DNA of 64,000 nucleotides from Piscinibacter gummiphilus (GCF_002116905.1 NZ_CP015118.1:6076001-6140000), one strand, 5' to 3'. Shown: positions 37,862-47,373, counted from the stretch's first letter. Numbers and translations: made by a program. The notes: a model not told the origin generated them from the sequence alone.

Positions 37862-40165
37862 TCAGTGCAGGAAACCGATGTCCCGGCGTTTCCTCACCTC
37901 GGGCTTGACGCGGTGTTCGGCCTCCAGCTGGGACAGGAACTCGTCGGGCGTGAACACCTCGCCCAGCACGTCGACCTGGCGCTTGACACTCGCGAAGTCG
38001 CCCGCGGCCAGCGCGTCGAGCTGCTGCAGGCGGCGCGACTGCTCGGCCGTGAGCCGCCCGGCGTCCCCGTCGAGGGCCTCGGCCACGAACATCCGCTCGC
38101 GCTGCGCGGCCGTCATCGGCAGGAAGCGCACCTTGAACGTGAAGCGGCGCAGCGCCGCCTCGTCCAGTTCGTCGAACAGGTTCGTGGTGCAGATGAAGAC
38201 GCCCGAGAAGCGCTCCATGCCCTGCAGCATCTCGTTGACCTCGGTGACCTCGTAGTTGCGCTCGGCCATGCGGCGGCTGCGCAGGAAGCTGTCGGCCTCG
38301 TCGAGCAGCAGCACGGCCTGCTCGGACTGGGCCTCCTCGAACATGCGGGCCATGTTCTGCTCGGTCTCGCCGACGAACTTGCTCGCGAGGTCGGACGCCT
38401 GCCGGATCATCAGCGGGCGCTGCAGCTGCTGGGCGATGTGTTCGGCCAGGGCCGTCTTGCCGGTGCCCGGCGGCCCGTGGAAACACAGCGTGCCGAAGCC
38501 CTTGCGGGACAGCGCCTCGACGATGCGCGGCACCTCGAAGCGCGACTCGGTGTTCAGCAGCGACAGGTCGTAGCGCGTGACCACACGCCGCGCGCCGCGC
38601 ACGCTGGCCGAGCCGAGCGCCTTGTCGGCGTTGCCCAGCTGGCGTTCGATCAACTGCTCGATGGCGCCCGCCTCGGGGCCGTCGGACGTCAGCCGCGCGA
38701 ACTTGACCGCCGTGCGCACCTGGGCCGGCGTGAGGCCGCGCCGTTCGGCGAGGCGCGCCGCGAAGCCGTCGGACACCTGCACCCCTTCGAGCGCGCGGGT
38801 GACGAGCGCCTCGCGGGCCCCGGGCGGCGGCGACTTCAGGTCGAGGTGGTACTGGAAGCGGCGGCGGAACGCGGGGTCGATCTGCTCGATGCGGTTGGTG
38901 ACCCAGATGACCGGCACGGGGTTCGTCTCGAGGATCTGGTTCACCCACGCCTTGCCGCTGACACTGCCCGAGGGCATGCCGTCGCCGGTGTCCAGCCGCG
39001 CCATCAGCTGGGCGGCGTCCGTCGAGATGGGCGGGAAGACGTCCTCGACCTCGTCGAACAGCAGCGCCACCGTGGGGCTGCCCTTGAGGAACACCTGGCT
39101 GATCTGCAGCGAGCGGTAGCGGTCGCGGCCGCTCAGGCTGTTGCCGTCGCGGTCGGCGTACTCCACTTCATAGAGTTCCAGGCCGGCGGCCTGCGCGGCC
39201 ACCTTCGCCAGTTCGGTCTTGCCGGTGCCCGGCGGACCATACAGCAGCACGTTGACCCCCGGCTCGCGGCGTGCCACGGCGTTGCGCAGCAGCGCGGTGA
39301 GCACCTTCTGGTCGTCGCCCACGTAGTGGAAGTCGTCGGGCGAAAGTTCGCTGCGCGAGGCGGGGCGGGTGAACACCGCCATCAAGTCGGACGGGCCTTC
39401 GTAGTGGCGCATCAGCACCGGGGGCAGCTGCTCGCTGACCTTCATCAGGTCGGCGAGGTCGGTGATGTTGTGCTCGGAGATCAGGTTCTCGACCATGCCC
39501 GTGCGCTCGAGCCGCGAGCCGGCCCGCAGCGCCTCGGCCACCTCCTGCTCGTTGACGCCGGCCACCGCGGCGATGGCGGCATAGGCCTCCTGGGCGTTGG
39601 ACACCTTGAACTCGACGAGCAGCCCGCGCAGGTCGCGCTGGTAGCGGGCGAGCGTGCCGTACAGCAGCAGCGCGCGCTCGGCGGGGTTCAGCTGCAGCAG
39701 GCCGGCCAGCGCGTCGATGTTCTTCTCGACGAGCGTGGACTCCTTCTTCAGGCTGCGGTCGAGCCACTCGGCCGTGGTGCCGATGACGGCGAGCAGGTCC
39801 TTCGGGGCGTCCTTGATGTATTCGTCGATGTAGAAGAAGAGCGTGCCTTCCTCGTACGGCCCGCCCCAGCCGCCGTGGCGGGCCATGAAGGCGGCGTCGC
39901 TCAGGGCCTCGTGGCCCGTCCAGTGTTCGTTGCCACGGCAGCGCAACTTGAGGAACGCGCGCAGGCGCTCGAGCACGCTCACGGGCCACACGAGGTGCCT
40001 GGCGGTGAGCGACAGCAGGCTGTTCCAGTCCCGGCGCAGGTTGAAGCGCGCCGCGTGCCGGACCGTGAGGGTCAGCACGAACTGCGAGCACATGCGATCG
40101 AGGACCGGCGCCTCCTTCAGGCCGGGAGACAGCACGACACGGGCGTCGAAGCGAGAGGTGGCCAT
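37862..40165 (-). CDS. Tandem AAA+ ATPase
   Basis: 767 aa. N-terminal helical region of about 270 residues without known family, then two AAA+ modules. Module 1 has Walker A GPPGTGKT at 310-317 and Walker B VALLFDEVED (367-376). Module 2 has Walker A GPPGTGKT at 564-571, pore-like SKFVGETE, and Walker B VLLLDEADS. Both contain arginine-finger regions (FRRRFQYH; LRRFTFKVRF). The layout recalls Cdc48/VAT-type two-ring unfoldases, but the N-domain differs, and such stand-alone bacterial proteins have no established substrate. Poorly conserved ribosome site (GGAG 9 nt upstream). Confidence 0.8.
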   Translation of the reverse strand: MATSRFDARVVLSPGLKEAPVLDRMCSQFVLTLTVRHAARFNLRRDWNSLLSLTARHLVWPVSVLERLRAFLKLRCRGNEHWTGHEALSDAAFMARHGGWGGPYEEGTLFFYIDEYIKDAPKDLLAVIGTTAEWLDRSLKKESTLVEKNIDALAGLLQLNPAERALLLYGTLARYQRDLRGLLVEFKVSNAQEAYAAIAAVAGVNEQEVAEALRAGSRLERTGMVENLISEHNITDLADLMKVSEQLPPVLMRHYEGPSDLMAVFTRPASRSELSPDDFHYVGDDQKVLTALLRNAVARREPGVNVLLYGPPGTGKTELAKVAAQAAGLELYEVEYADRDGNSLSGRDRYRSLQISQVFLKGSPTVALLFDEVEDVFPPISTDAAQLMARLDTGDGMPSGSVSGKAWVNQILETNPVPVIWVTNRIEQIDPAFRRRFQYHLDLKSPPPGAREALVTRALEGVQVSDGFAARLAERRGLTPAQVRTAVKFARLTSDGPEAGAIEQLIERQLGNADKALGSASVRGARRVVTRYDLSLLNTESRFEVPRIVEALSRKGFGTLCFHGPPGTGKTALAEHIAQQLQRPLMIRQASDLASKFVGETEQNMARMFEEAQSEQAVLLLDEADSFLRSRRMAERNYEVTEVNEMLQGMERFSGVFICTTNLFDELDEAALRRFTFKVRFLPMTAAQRERMFVAEALDGDAGRLTAEQSRRLQQLDALAAGDFASVKRQVDVLGEVFTPDEFLSQLEAEHRVKPEVRKRRDIGFLH

Positions 40166-40335
40166 GGGGCAGCTCCGGGATCAACCGTCGGGGACATCTT
40201 GGCGCACCGCGCACCAAGGGGCAAGCCCCGATACCGCCGGGCCGCGCCCCGACCATAGCGCAAGGGCCCAATTCCACACGCGGGTCGCCCGCGCGCCTGT
40301 GTGGCAATTTCACGCGCCACGCGCGCGACGCACTT

Positions 40336-40608
40336 TCAGTGCAGGATCACGGGATGCTGCATCAGCGACGTGTACCGCTCGATGTAATCGTCCATCTCCT
40401 CTTCGGAGGGGGACGTCTCGATCAGCGCGGTCACCTCGTCCTTGAACGCCTCGGCCATCGCGCCCTCGATGAAGATCTCCTTGCGCGCGAACTTGTCGAC
40501 GATCTCGAACCCGCCTCGCGAGAGCGGCTCGCCGCCGTGTTGCGCTTCTCCTTCGGGCAGGTCGAACTGCACGACGACGTAGTTGTCAGAGTTGTAGACC
40601 ATCTGCAT
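40336..40608 (-). CDS. DUF3567 family protein
   Basis: 90 aa, cytosolic, acidic. MQMVYNSDNYVVVQFDLP at the N-terminus and GGFEIVDKFARKEIFIEG in the middle are characteristic of a small Burkholderiales-restricted family. ATG 40608 with AGGAGA upstream is preferred over an in-frame ATG 54 nt further out. Function unknown. Separated from the AAA+ start by a 170-nt gap with no recognisable element. Confidence 0.8.
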   Translation of the reverse strand: MQMVYNSDNYVVVQFDLPEGEAQHGGEPLSRGGFEIVDKFARKEIFIEGAMAEAFKDEVTALIETSPSEEEMDDYIERYTSLMQHPVILH

Positions 40609-40676
40609 GGTGTGTTTCTCCTGGTGGCAACCGGTAGCTCGGGCCGGACATGCAGCTTTCAAGCCCGGAGCCGTCG

Positions 40677-41621
40677 TCAGGATGGATCCGTCGGCCGGCG
40701 CAGAAGTTCAAAGGTTTCGCCCTCCGGCTGGTTGGTCATGCGTGCGCGCACAGGCAGGTGGTGCAGCTGCGGGTCGAGCCAGACTTCCACCAGGGTGTCG
40801 TTGACCTTGCGAGGTTCGCGCACCAGCTTGATGGCGGACACCGAAACGCCCCCGATGGGCACGTTTTCGACGCCGATGGCCTTGAATGTCCACACATCGG
40901 CGTCACCACGGGCCCCGGTGACGTACATGCTGACGCGCTTGCCGGCGGTCACGCCCTTCGGATCGGCCGCGGCGATGGCGCCGATCTGCACCATCCAGGT
41001 GAGGCGGTCCTGGGTGCCGGGCACCAGGGTGTATTCGTTCGAAGGCCCCGAATAGGTGATCTTGCCGGCCGATCGCTGGAAGTTGGCGGCCATCACGGAC
41101 TTCCCACGCCGCTCGTCGGTGAAACGCACCGGGGCGATGCCGGCATTGTCGAGGATGCCGGTGCTGTCCTGCGTCAGCACCTTGATGCCGGCCACGCGCC
41201 CTTCGAGGCGCGCGTGGTAGCGGTTGCCGTCGAGCAACTCCCAGCTGAGTTCACCGTTGCCGCTCCACGGGCCGCGGGTGATGGCATAGCGCAGCACGGT
41301 CGAGGGTGGAATTTTCGTGCGGTAGACCGGGGCGTCCGTGGCGGTGGGCTCGGTGATCTTGTGCGGTTCGGCCACGGGCTTCATGCCGGTGGCCCGTTTG
41401 GCCGGCGCCACCGGCGTGGCGGGTGTGTCGGCCACCGCCGGCGCGGGGGCAGGAGCGTCGACCACCCGCACCGCGACCGCAGGCGTGCGCGCCGGTGCGG
41501 GGGTTTCGGCGTGGGACAGGTTCACGCTGGCGAAGGCCACATGGGCGAGGATCACAGGCACCGACACCGGCAGCAGGCGGCGCCAGCGGGCGGGGGGAAG
41601 GGAAGGGGCGAGGTCGTCCAT
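40677..41621 (-). CDS. DUF3108 periplasmic protein
   Basis: 314 aa. An N-terminal membrane segment (LLPVSVPVILAHVAFASVNLS) is followed by a Pro/Ala-rich linker to about 90, then the DUF3108 beta-rich domain (YAITRGPWSGNGELSWELL to LPVRARMTNQPEG). Such proteins are envelope-located and of unknown function. Lies 68 nt after DUF3567 in reading order upstream, and is divergent from the FAH hydrolase (45-nt gap). Confidence 0.82.
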   Translation of the reverse strand: MDDLAPSLPPARWRRLLPVSVPVILAHVAFASVNLSHAETPAPARTPAVAVRVVDAPAPAPAVADTPATPVAPAKRATGMKPVAEPHKITEPTATDAPVYRTKIPPSTVLRYAITRGPWSGNGELSWELLDGNRYHARLEGRVAGIKVLTQDSTGILDNAGIAPVRFTDERRGKSVMAANFQRSAGKITYSGPSNEYTLVPGTQDRLTWMVQIGAIAAADPKGVTAGKRVSMYVTGARGDADVWTFKAIGVENVPIGGVSVSAIKLVREPRKVNDTLVEVWLDPQLHHLPVRARMTNQPEGETFELLRRPTDPS

Positions 41622-41666
41622 GCATCCACAATACGGGAAACCGAAGCCCTTGCCACGCCCCTCACC

Positions 41667-42650
41667 ATGAAACTCGCCAGTTACAAGGATGGATCCCGCG
41701 ACGGACAGCTCGTGGTCGTGTCCCGCGACCTCACGACGGCCCACTACGCCAATGGCATCGCGACCCGGCTCCAGCAGGTGCTCGACGACTGGAACTTCCT
41801 GTCGCCGCAACTGGAGGAGCTGTCGATCTCGCTGAACCACGGCCGCGCGCGCCACGCCTTCCCGTTCGACCCCGCGATGTGCACGGCGCCGCTGCCCCGG
41901 GCCTACCAGTGGGCCGACGGCTCGGCGTACCTGAACCACGTCGAGCTGGTGCGCAAGGCGCGCAACGCGGAGATGCCCGAGAACCTGAAGACGGACCCGC
42001 TGATGTACCAGGGCGGCAGCGACGACTTCCTCGGCCCCACCGACCTGATCCACGTGCCCAGCGAACGCATGGGCATCGACTTCGAGGCGGAGATCGCCGT
42101 GGTCACCGGCGACGTGACGATGGGCACGCCCGCCGACCGTGCCATCGACGCGGTGCGCCTCGTGATGCTCGTGAACGACGTGAGCCTGCGCCACCTCGTG
42201 CCCGGCGAACTCGCGAAGGGTTTCGGCTTCTTCCAGAGCAAGCCGTCCACCGCGTTCGGTCCGGTGGCGGTCACGCCCGACGAGCTGGGCGCCGCGTGGC
42301 AGGGCGGGCGCGTGCACCTCCCGGTGCACGTCGCCTGGAACGGCAAGCGCGTGGGCCTCGTGGACGCGGGCCCCGAGATGAGCTTCCACTTCGGCGAGCT
42401 GATCGCCCACATGGCCAAGACGCGGAACCTGCGCGCCGGCAGCATCGTGGGCAGCGGCACGGTCAGCAACGCGGACGCGTCGCGCGGCTATGCATGCATC
42501 GCCGAGCAGCGCGCCCGCGAGACCATCGCCCACGGCGAGCCGAAGACCGAGTTCATGCGCTTCGGCGACACGGTGCGCATCGAGGTGAAGGGGGCCGACG
42601 GCCAGTCGGTGTTCGGCGCCATCGACCAGGCCGTCGCCACCCCCGACTGA
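41667..42650 (+). CDS. Fumarylacetoacetate hydrolase-family enzyme
   Basis: 327 aa. A FAH-type N-domain (1-120) and catalytic domain with metal ligands in DFEAEIAVV (E140, E142) and VNDVSLR (D171), plus the FFQSKPSTAFGPV and GSIVGSGTVSN loops. The family cleaves carbon-carbon bonds in fumarylacetoacetate or in 2-oxo acids of aromatic catabolism. No tyrosine-pathway genes are adjacent, so the substrate is uncertain. It ends 6 nt before the convergent PLP-enzyme gene. Confidence 0.88.
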   Translation: MKLASYKDGSRDGQLVVVSRDLTTAHYANGIATRLQQVLDDWNFLSPQLEELSISLNHGRARHAFPFDPAMCTAPLPRAYQWADGSAYLNHVELVRKARNAEMPENLKTDPLMYQGGSDDFLGPTDLIHVPSERMGIDFEAEIAVVTGDVTMGTPADRAIDAVRLVMLVNDVSLRHLVPGELAKGFGFFQSKPSTAFGPVAVTPDELGAAWQGGRVHLPVHVAWNGKRVGLVDAGPEMSFHFGELIAHMAKTRNLRAGSIVGSGTVSNADASRGYACIAEQRARETIAHGEPKTEFMRFGDTVRIEVKGADGQSVFGAIDQAVATPD

Positions 42651-42656
42651 CCCCGG

Positions 42657-43877
42657 CTACGCCGTGGCCTCGGCCACGATGGCGGCCACCGCGTCGAACG
42701 CCTCCTGCAGCTGGGCCTCGGTGTGCAGGCCGGTGATGAAGAAACGCAGGCGGGCCTGGTGCTTCGGCACCGCCGGGTACACGAGCGGGTGCGCGCAGAG
42801 GCCCCGCTGGTACAGCGCAAACGACGTGTGCAGCGTCAGGTCGCGTTCACCGAGGATCACCGGCAGGATCGGCGCGACGTCGGCGGTGCCGATGTCGAGC
42901 CCCGCGGCGCGGGCCAGCGACTGCGCCATCTGCACCTTGTCCTGCAGCGCCACCGAACGTTCCGGCTCGCGCTCGAGCACACCGAGGGCCGCCTCGGCCG
43001 CGGCCGCGCCCACCGGGGGCAGGGCCGCGCTGTAGACGTAGCCGGGGCAGTTGTAGCGCAGGAACTCCACCAGTTCGCCATTGCCCGCGATGTAGCCGCC
43101 GCAGCTCGCGAGGGTCTTCGACAGCGTGCCCATCCACAGGTCCACGTCGGCACGGTCCACGCCCGCGTGTTCACCGATGCCGCGGCCCGTGGCGCCCACG
43201 GTGCCGAGGGAATGGGCCTCGTCGACCATCAGGTAGAAGTCGTGGCGGCGCTTGAGCGCGGCGATCTCGCGCAGCGGGCACACGTCGCCGTCCATGCTGT
43301 AGGCGCCCTCGACCAGCACCAGCACCTTGCGGTACTTGGGTGCCTCGGTCTCGAGCAGCGCGGCCAGCGCCGCGACGTCGTTGTGCCGGAAGCTCATGCG
43401 CGTGGCCCCGGACAGGCGGATGCCCTCCAGCGCGCTCTGGTGCATGTAGGCGTCGTGCAGCACGAGGTCGCGCGGCTCGAACAGGAAGCCGATGGTGCTG
43501 GCGTTGGTGCCGAAGCCGCTGTTGAACGTCATCGCGGACTCGGTGCCGAGGAACCGCGCGATGCGCTCGTCGAGCGCGTCGTGCACCGCGGTCTGCCCGC
43601 ACACCATGCGGCTGGCCGACGCCGAACTGCCGAAGCGGTCCAGCGCGCCGTGCGAAGCGGCCAGCACCTCGGGATGCTGCGTGAGGCCGAGGTAGTCGTA
43701 GCTCGAGAAGTTGACGACCGCGCGGCCGTCGACCTCGATCGAGGCCCCGTCGCTGCGGTCACGGCTCAGGAAAAACGTGCCGTCGCGCTGCGGCAGCAGC
43801 ATCCGGGCGGCGTGTCCCCTCATCGCCGTCATGTCCTGGTTCCAACGGGTCCAACGTGCATTCTTGTAGAGATTCAT
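42657..43877 (-). CDS. AONS/SPT-family PLP-dependent acyl-CoA:amino acid transferase
   Basis: 406 aa, alpha-oxoamine synthase family (BioF, KBL, serine palmitoyltransferase, HemA, CqsA). Catalytic features are intact: D219 and H222 in DEAHSLGTVGATGRG and the PLP lysine K254 in LSKTLASCGG. The N-terminus (MNLYKNARWTRWNQD) differs from biosynthetic BioF, and no bio genes are nearby, so a secondary role is possible, such as a ceramide-type sphingoid base, an alpha-hydroxyketone signal or a PKS-type release product. ATG 43877 (AAAGG upstream) is preferred over one 39 nt further out. Confidence 0.8.
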   Translation of the reverse strand: MNLYKNARWTRWNQDMTAMRGHAARMLLPQRDGTFFLSRDRSDGASIEVDGRAVVNFSSYDYLGLTQHPEVLAASHGALDRFGSSASASRMVCGQTAVHDALDERIARFLGTESAMTFNSGFGTNASTIGFLFEPRDLVLHDAYMHQSALEGIRLSGATRMSFRHNDVAALAALLETEAPKYRKVLVLVEGAYSMDGDVCPLREIAALKRRHDFYLMVDEAHSLGTVGATGRGIGEHAGVDRADVDLWMGTLSKTLASCGGYIAGNGELVEFLRYNCPGYVYSAALPPVGAAAAEAALGVLEREPERSVALQDKVQMAQSLARAAGLDIGTADVAPILPVILGERDLTLHTSFALYQRGLCAHPLVYPAVPKHQARLRFFITGLHTEAQLQEAFDAVAAIVAEATA

Positions 43878-44028
43878 CGCACGACCTTTTTGTGTCGAAA
43901 GAGTGCCTGGCAACATCGCCGCCCCGAGAATGCGTCACCTGGCGTGGCACGTCCTGCAGTCCGTGAAATATTTCGCGAACCATCCCGGACCGGGAACCCC
44001 GGAAAACCGGCGACACTCGAACGCGTCC

Positions 44029-44517
44029 ATGTCCGAACTCCCGCACACCCTGAAGATCGCCACCGTCTGGCTGCTCGTCGGCCTCGGGGTGTTCCTCGCG
44101 TTCCAGGCGTTCGAGGGGCAGCAGCGCCGGGCCCGCTTCCAGACCACCGGTGACGTGGTCGAGATCCAGCGCGGTCCCGACGGCCACTACCACTGGCCCG
44201 GCACCATCAACGGCCACCGGGTCGAGTTCCTGATCGACACCGGTGCCACCGGCACGGCCGTGTCGGCCTCGCTCGCGCGGCAGCTCGGGCTCGTGGCACT
44301 CGGCGAGGTGCAGTCCAGCACCGCGGGCGGTGTCGTGACCGGCGAGGTGATGCGGGCCGACGTGGCGCTCAAGGGCGGCGTGCGGGTCGACGACCTGCGC
44401 ATCGTCGCGCTGCCCGCCCTGGGTGACAACCCGCTGCTGGGCATGGACGTGCTGGGCCGCCTGCGCTGGCAGCAGCACGATGGTGTGCTCACCTTCGACC
44501 TCCGCGAACGCCGATGA
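44029..44517 (+). CDS. Membrane-anchored retropepsin-like aspartic protease (TIGR02281 type)
   Basis: 162 aa. One N-terminal membrane helix (about 8-26) and a clan AA domain with the active-site triplet D70-T71-G72 in FLIDTGATGTAVS, followed by the flap/hydrophobic-Gly segment LLGMDVLGRL. These proteins are single-lobe and act as dimers; bacterial members are periplasmic and little characterised. The stop overlaps the next start as ATGA, linking it to the TraB/GumN gene. The 151-nt gap upstream shows no clear promoter. Confidence 0.82.
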   Translation: MSELPHTLKIATVWLLVGLGVFLAFQAFEGQQRRARFQTTGDVVEIQRGPDGHYHWPGTINGHRVEFLIDTGATGTAVSASLARQLGLVALGEVQSSTAGGVVTGEVMRADVALKGGVRVDDLRIVALPALGDNPLLGMDVLGRLRWQQHDGVLTFDLRERR

Positions 44518-45473
44518 AGCTCCTCCACCGACTGGTCCCCTGGCTGCTGGCCCTGCTGTTCGCCTTCACGGGCCCGGCCCGCGCCCAGTACACGCTGTGC
44601 CCGCCCGCCGCCAAACCGCCCACCGAGGAGCAGCAGGCCACGGGCCTTCGCGAGGCCCGCGACCGCGGCATGCTGTGGCGCGCCACGAAGGACGGCCGCA
44701 CCTCGTGGCTCTACGGCACCATCCACGTGGGCCGCCTGGCCTGGGCCTTCCCCGGCCCCACCGTGCGCGACGCACTCGGCCGCAGCGACACGCTGGCCCT
44801 CGAGCTCGACCCGCAGGACCCGGCCGTGATGGTGAAGATGCAGCGGTACATGGCCCGCGACCCGAAGCTCACGCTGACCCCGGCCCTCGACCGCCGCCTG
44901 CGCGCGCAGCTGCAGAAGGCCTGCATGCCGCCGGCCCTGGCCGACCAGATGGCCCCCGAGATGCTCGGCGCCACGCTGACCGTGACGGCCGTGCGCCGCG
45001 AGGGCTTCGATGCGCTGTACGGCATCGACTTCTCGCTGGGCCAGGCGGCCCGCGCGCTCGGCAAGCCGGTGCAGTCGCTCGAGACGGTGGAGACGCAGCT
45101 CGGTGAATTGATCAGCGACAACGAGGACGACCTGCGCGCCAACATGGCGCAGATGCTCGACGACCTCGAGCAGGGCAACGTGATCCCGCAGATGCTGCGC
45201 CTCGCCCGCGCGTGGGAAGCCGGCCGCGACGAGGAGCTGGCGAACTACACCGAATGGTGCCGCTGCGTCGAGACACCGCGCGAGAAGGCCCGGCTGCGGC
45301 GCCTCATCGAGGGCCGCAACGCGGGCCTGGCCGACGGCATCGACCGGCTGCACGCGGGCGGCCAGTCGGTGTTCGCGGCGGTGGGCGGGCTCCACCTGGT
45401 CGGACCGGAAGGCCTCCCGGCCCTGATGGCCCGCCGCGGCTACACGGTCACCCGCGAGCCGCTGCCCCGCTGA
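44514..45473 (+). CDS. Secreted TraB/GumN-family protein
   Basis: 319 aa. Signal peptide to ARAQ, then TraB/GumN features: WLYGTIHVG (GxxH), LALELDP, and FAAVGGLHLVGPEGL near the C-terminus. The family shares its fold with TIKI metalloproteases; conserved His and Glu residues suggest metal-dependent peptidase activity, unproven for bacterial members. Translationally coupled to the retropepsin-like gene. Ends 7 nt before the convergent subtilase. Confidence 0.85.
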   Translation: MKLLHRLVPWLLALLFAFTGPARAQYTLCPPAAKPPTEEQQATGLREARDRGMLWRATKDGRTSWLYGTIHVGRLAWAFPGPTVRDALGRSDTLALELDPQDPAVMVKMQRYMARDPKLTLTPALDRRLRAQLQKACMPPALADQMAPEMLGATLTVTAVRREGFDALYGIDFSLGQAARALGKPVQSLETVETQLGELISDNEDDLRANMAQMLDDLEQGNVIPQMLRLARAWEAGRDEELANYTEWCRCVETPREKARLRRLIEGRNAGLADGIDRLHAGGQSVFAAVGGLHLVGPEGLPALMARRGYTVTREPLPR

Positions 45474-45480
45474 ACGCCGG

Positions 45481-47259
45481 TCAGTCGATCACCAGCTGGT
45501 AGGCGCCGGCCGACCCGCCGGTGTACTTCACGCGCACGTAGTACGTGGTCGTGACCGTGCCGGTGTTCTTGTACGACGTGGCGTCCAGCACGCCGAGGCC
45601 GGTGTTCGAGCTGCTGGCGAGGGTCGTGCCGCTGGCGCTCAGGATCGCCACGTCGAAGTTGGCCGCCGCGTTCGGCGTGAGCTTCGCGCCGAGCGTGCTG
45701 CCGGCCTTGATGGGCACGGCGAACACGTCCACGTCGCTCGTGGCCGACAGCGTCCCGGCGATCGTGTCGCCCTCACGGGCCGACTGGGCCGTGGCGACCG
45801 TGTTGTTCGGCTCGACGTCGGGCGTGCCGGCGGGCGGCGTCGAGCCGCCCGCGGCGTCCACTGCGGCGTTCGCGTCGACCAGCCCGCTGCCGCAGCCCGA
45901 GCACGTGGCCGGGAACGCGCGCGCGCTCGACTTCAGGCGGCTCGCGACCTCGTCGGGCGTCAGCGCCGGGTTGCGCGACAGCATCAGCGCCACCACCCCC
46001 GCCACGTGCGGCGAGGCCATCGACGTGCCCTGGTAGTACGCGTAGCTGTCGCTGCCCGGGCCGCGCGTGCCGCTGTTGAGCGTGGACAGGATGCCGTTCG
46101 CGGCGCCCGACGAGGTGTCCCCGCCCGGTGCGGCCACGCTGACCTTCGCGCCGTAGTTCGAGTACGACGCCCGCCCGCCGTTGCGATTCGTGGCCGCCAC
46201 GGCGATCACGCCGTTGCAGCTGGCGGGCGAGAAGCCCGAGGCGTCCGCGTTGCTGTTGCCGGCGGCCACCACGACCACGGTGCCGCGCGAACGCGCGAGG
46301 TTCACGGCGTTCTGCGACGTGGTGTCGCACCCGCCCGAGCCGCCCAGCGAGAGGTTGATGACCCGCGCCGGCGTGGGGTTCGCCGGCACGCCGGAGACGC
46401 TGCCCCCGGCCGCCCACACGATGCCGTCGGCGATGTCGGACGTGTAGCCGCCGCAGCGCCCCAGCACCCGCACCGGCAGCACCTTGGCCCGGTACGCCAC
46501 GCCCGCCACCCCGGTGCCGTTGTTGCTCACCGCCGCGATGGTGCCGGCGACGTGGGTGCCGTGCCAGCTGCTCGTGGTGTCGCGGATCGGGCTCAGGAAC
46601 CCGCACGCGCCGGCCGTGGCGTAGTCGCCCGGGTCCTGCGCGTTGCTGTCGCGCGCATTGCCGTCGTTGGCGTTGCCGCTGTCCTTGATGAAGTCGTACC
46701 CGGGCAGCACGTTGGCGGCCAGGTCGGCGTGCGGGCGGTAGCCGGTGTCGATGACCGCGACCACCACGCCGGCACCGGTGGACTTGTCCCACGCGGAGGG
46801 CAGGTTGAGCCCGCCGCGGGCCTCGAAGTAGTGCCACTGCTGGCCGTACTGGGTGTCGTTGGGGGTCGCGAGGGCGTGGAGGATGCGGTCGGGTTCGGCG
46901 TACTCGACGCTGCTGTCGCTGCGGGCGATCTCGTTCGAGAGCCGCACGGCCTCGTCGCGGCCGACCCGCCCGTCCAGGCGCATCACGTGGGTGTCGAACG
47001 CGCCGACACGCACCCACTGCAGGCGGCGCCCGAACCGGGCCGCCGCGGCTTCGGCGCCGCGGTGCAGCCGGGTGCGCTCGGCGGCCGGGGCCGACCGCGC
47101 CGCGCCCGGCACGCCGGGGCGGTAGCGGATGATGAGGCGGTCGGTGCCGTCGTCGTCGGTGGCTCGGGCCGCATCGGCACCACCGGCGAAGGTCGCGCCC
47201 GGTGCGACAGCGGCGAGGGCCAGCGCGAGGCCGGCCAGGAGTCTGGAGGTTTGTCTCAT
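45481..47259 (-). CDS. Secreted S8 subtilisin-like protease with PPC domain
   Basis: 592 aa. Signal peptide to TFAGG, inhibitor-like propeptide (about 30-128), and a subtilase domain with the catalytic triad D171 (VIDTGYRPH), H233 (HGTHVAGT) and S413 (GTSMASPHVAG), and oxyanion N335. A C-terminal pre-peptidase PPC domain (about 485-592; DVEPNNTVATAQ) is usually cleaved during maturation. Extracellular protein degradation is the likely role, complementing the M14 carboxypeptidase at 20396. Confidence 0.94.
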   Translation of the reverse strand: MRQTSRLLAGLALALAAVAPGATFAGGADAARATDDDGTDRLIIRYRPGVPGAARSAPAAERTRLHRGAEAAAARFGRRLQWVRVGAFDTHVMRLDGRVGRDEAVRLSNEIARSDSSVEYAEPDRILHALATPNDTQYGQQWHYFEARGGLNLPSAWDKSTGAGVVVAVIDTGYRPHADLAANVLPGYDFIKDSGNANDGNARDSNAQDPGDYATAGACGFLSPIRDTTSSWHGTHVAGTIAAVSNNGTGVAGVAYRAKVLPVRVLGRCGGYTSDIADGIVWAAGGSVSGVPANPTPARVINLSLGGSGGCDTTSQNAVNLARSRGTVVVVAAGNSNADASGFSPASCNGVIAVAATNRNGGRASYSNYGAKVSVAAPGGDTSSGAANGILSTLNSGTRGPGSDSYAYYQGTSMASPHVAGVVALMLSRNPALTPDEVASRLKSSARAFPATCSGCGSGLVDANAAVDAAGGSTPPAGTPDVEPNNTVATAQSAREGDTIAGTLSATSDVDVFAVPIKAGSTLGAKLTPNAAANFDVAILSASGTTLASSSNTGLGVLDATSYKNTGTVTTTYYVRVKYTGGSAGAYQLVID

Positions 47260-47373
47260 GGTGTTGTCCTTGTGGGTTGAACGGCCCGTCGAGGGGCCTG
47301 GGGAGCCTGGGGGACGACCCGCCCTCCGGCAATCCGGCCTTGCCCGCTCCCCAGTTCCATCCCGCGCACCATC

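Noticed and set aside
36038..40258. A 1406-aa open frame on the plus strand, and similar long frames at 490-3270, 29072-31864, 20207-22561 (minus) and 55359-57482
   Set aside because: They are antisense or out-of-frame shadows of conserved genes in very GC-rich DNA; their translations are low-complexity Arg/Ala/His/Gly-rich and carry no domain.
43946..43960. TGGCACG followed by a TGC, resembling a sigma-54 promoter
   Set aside because: The GG to GC spacing is 10 bp instead of 12, so it cannot be read as a -24/-12 element.
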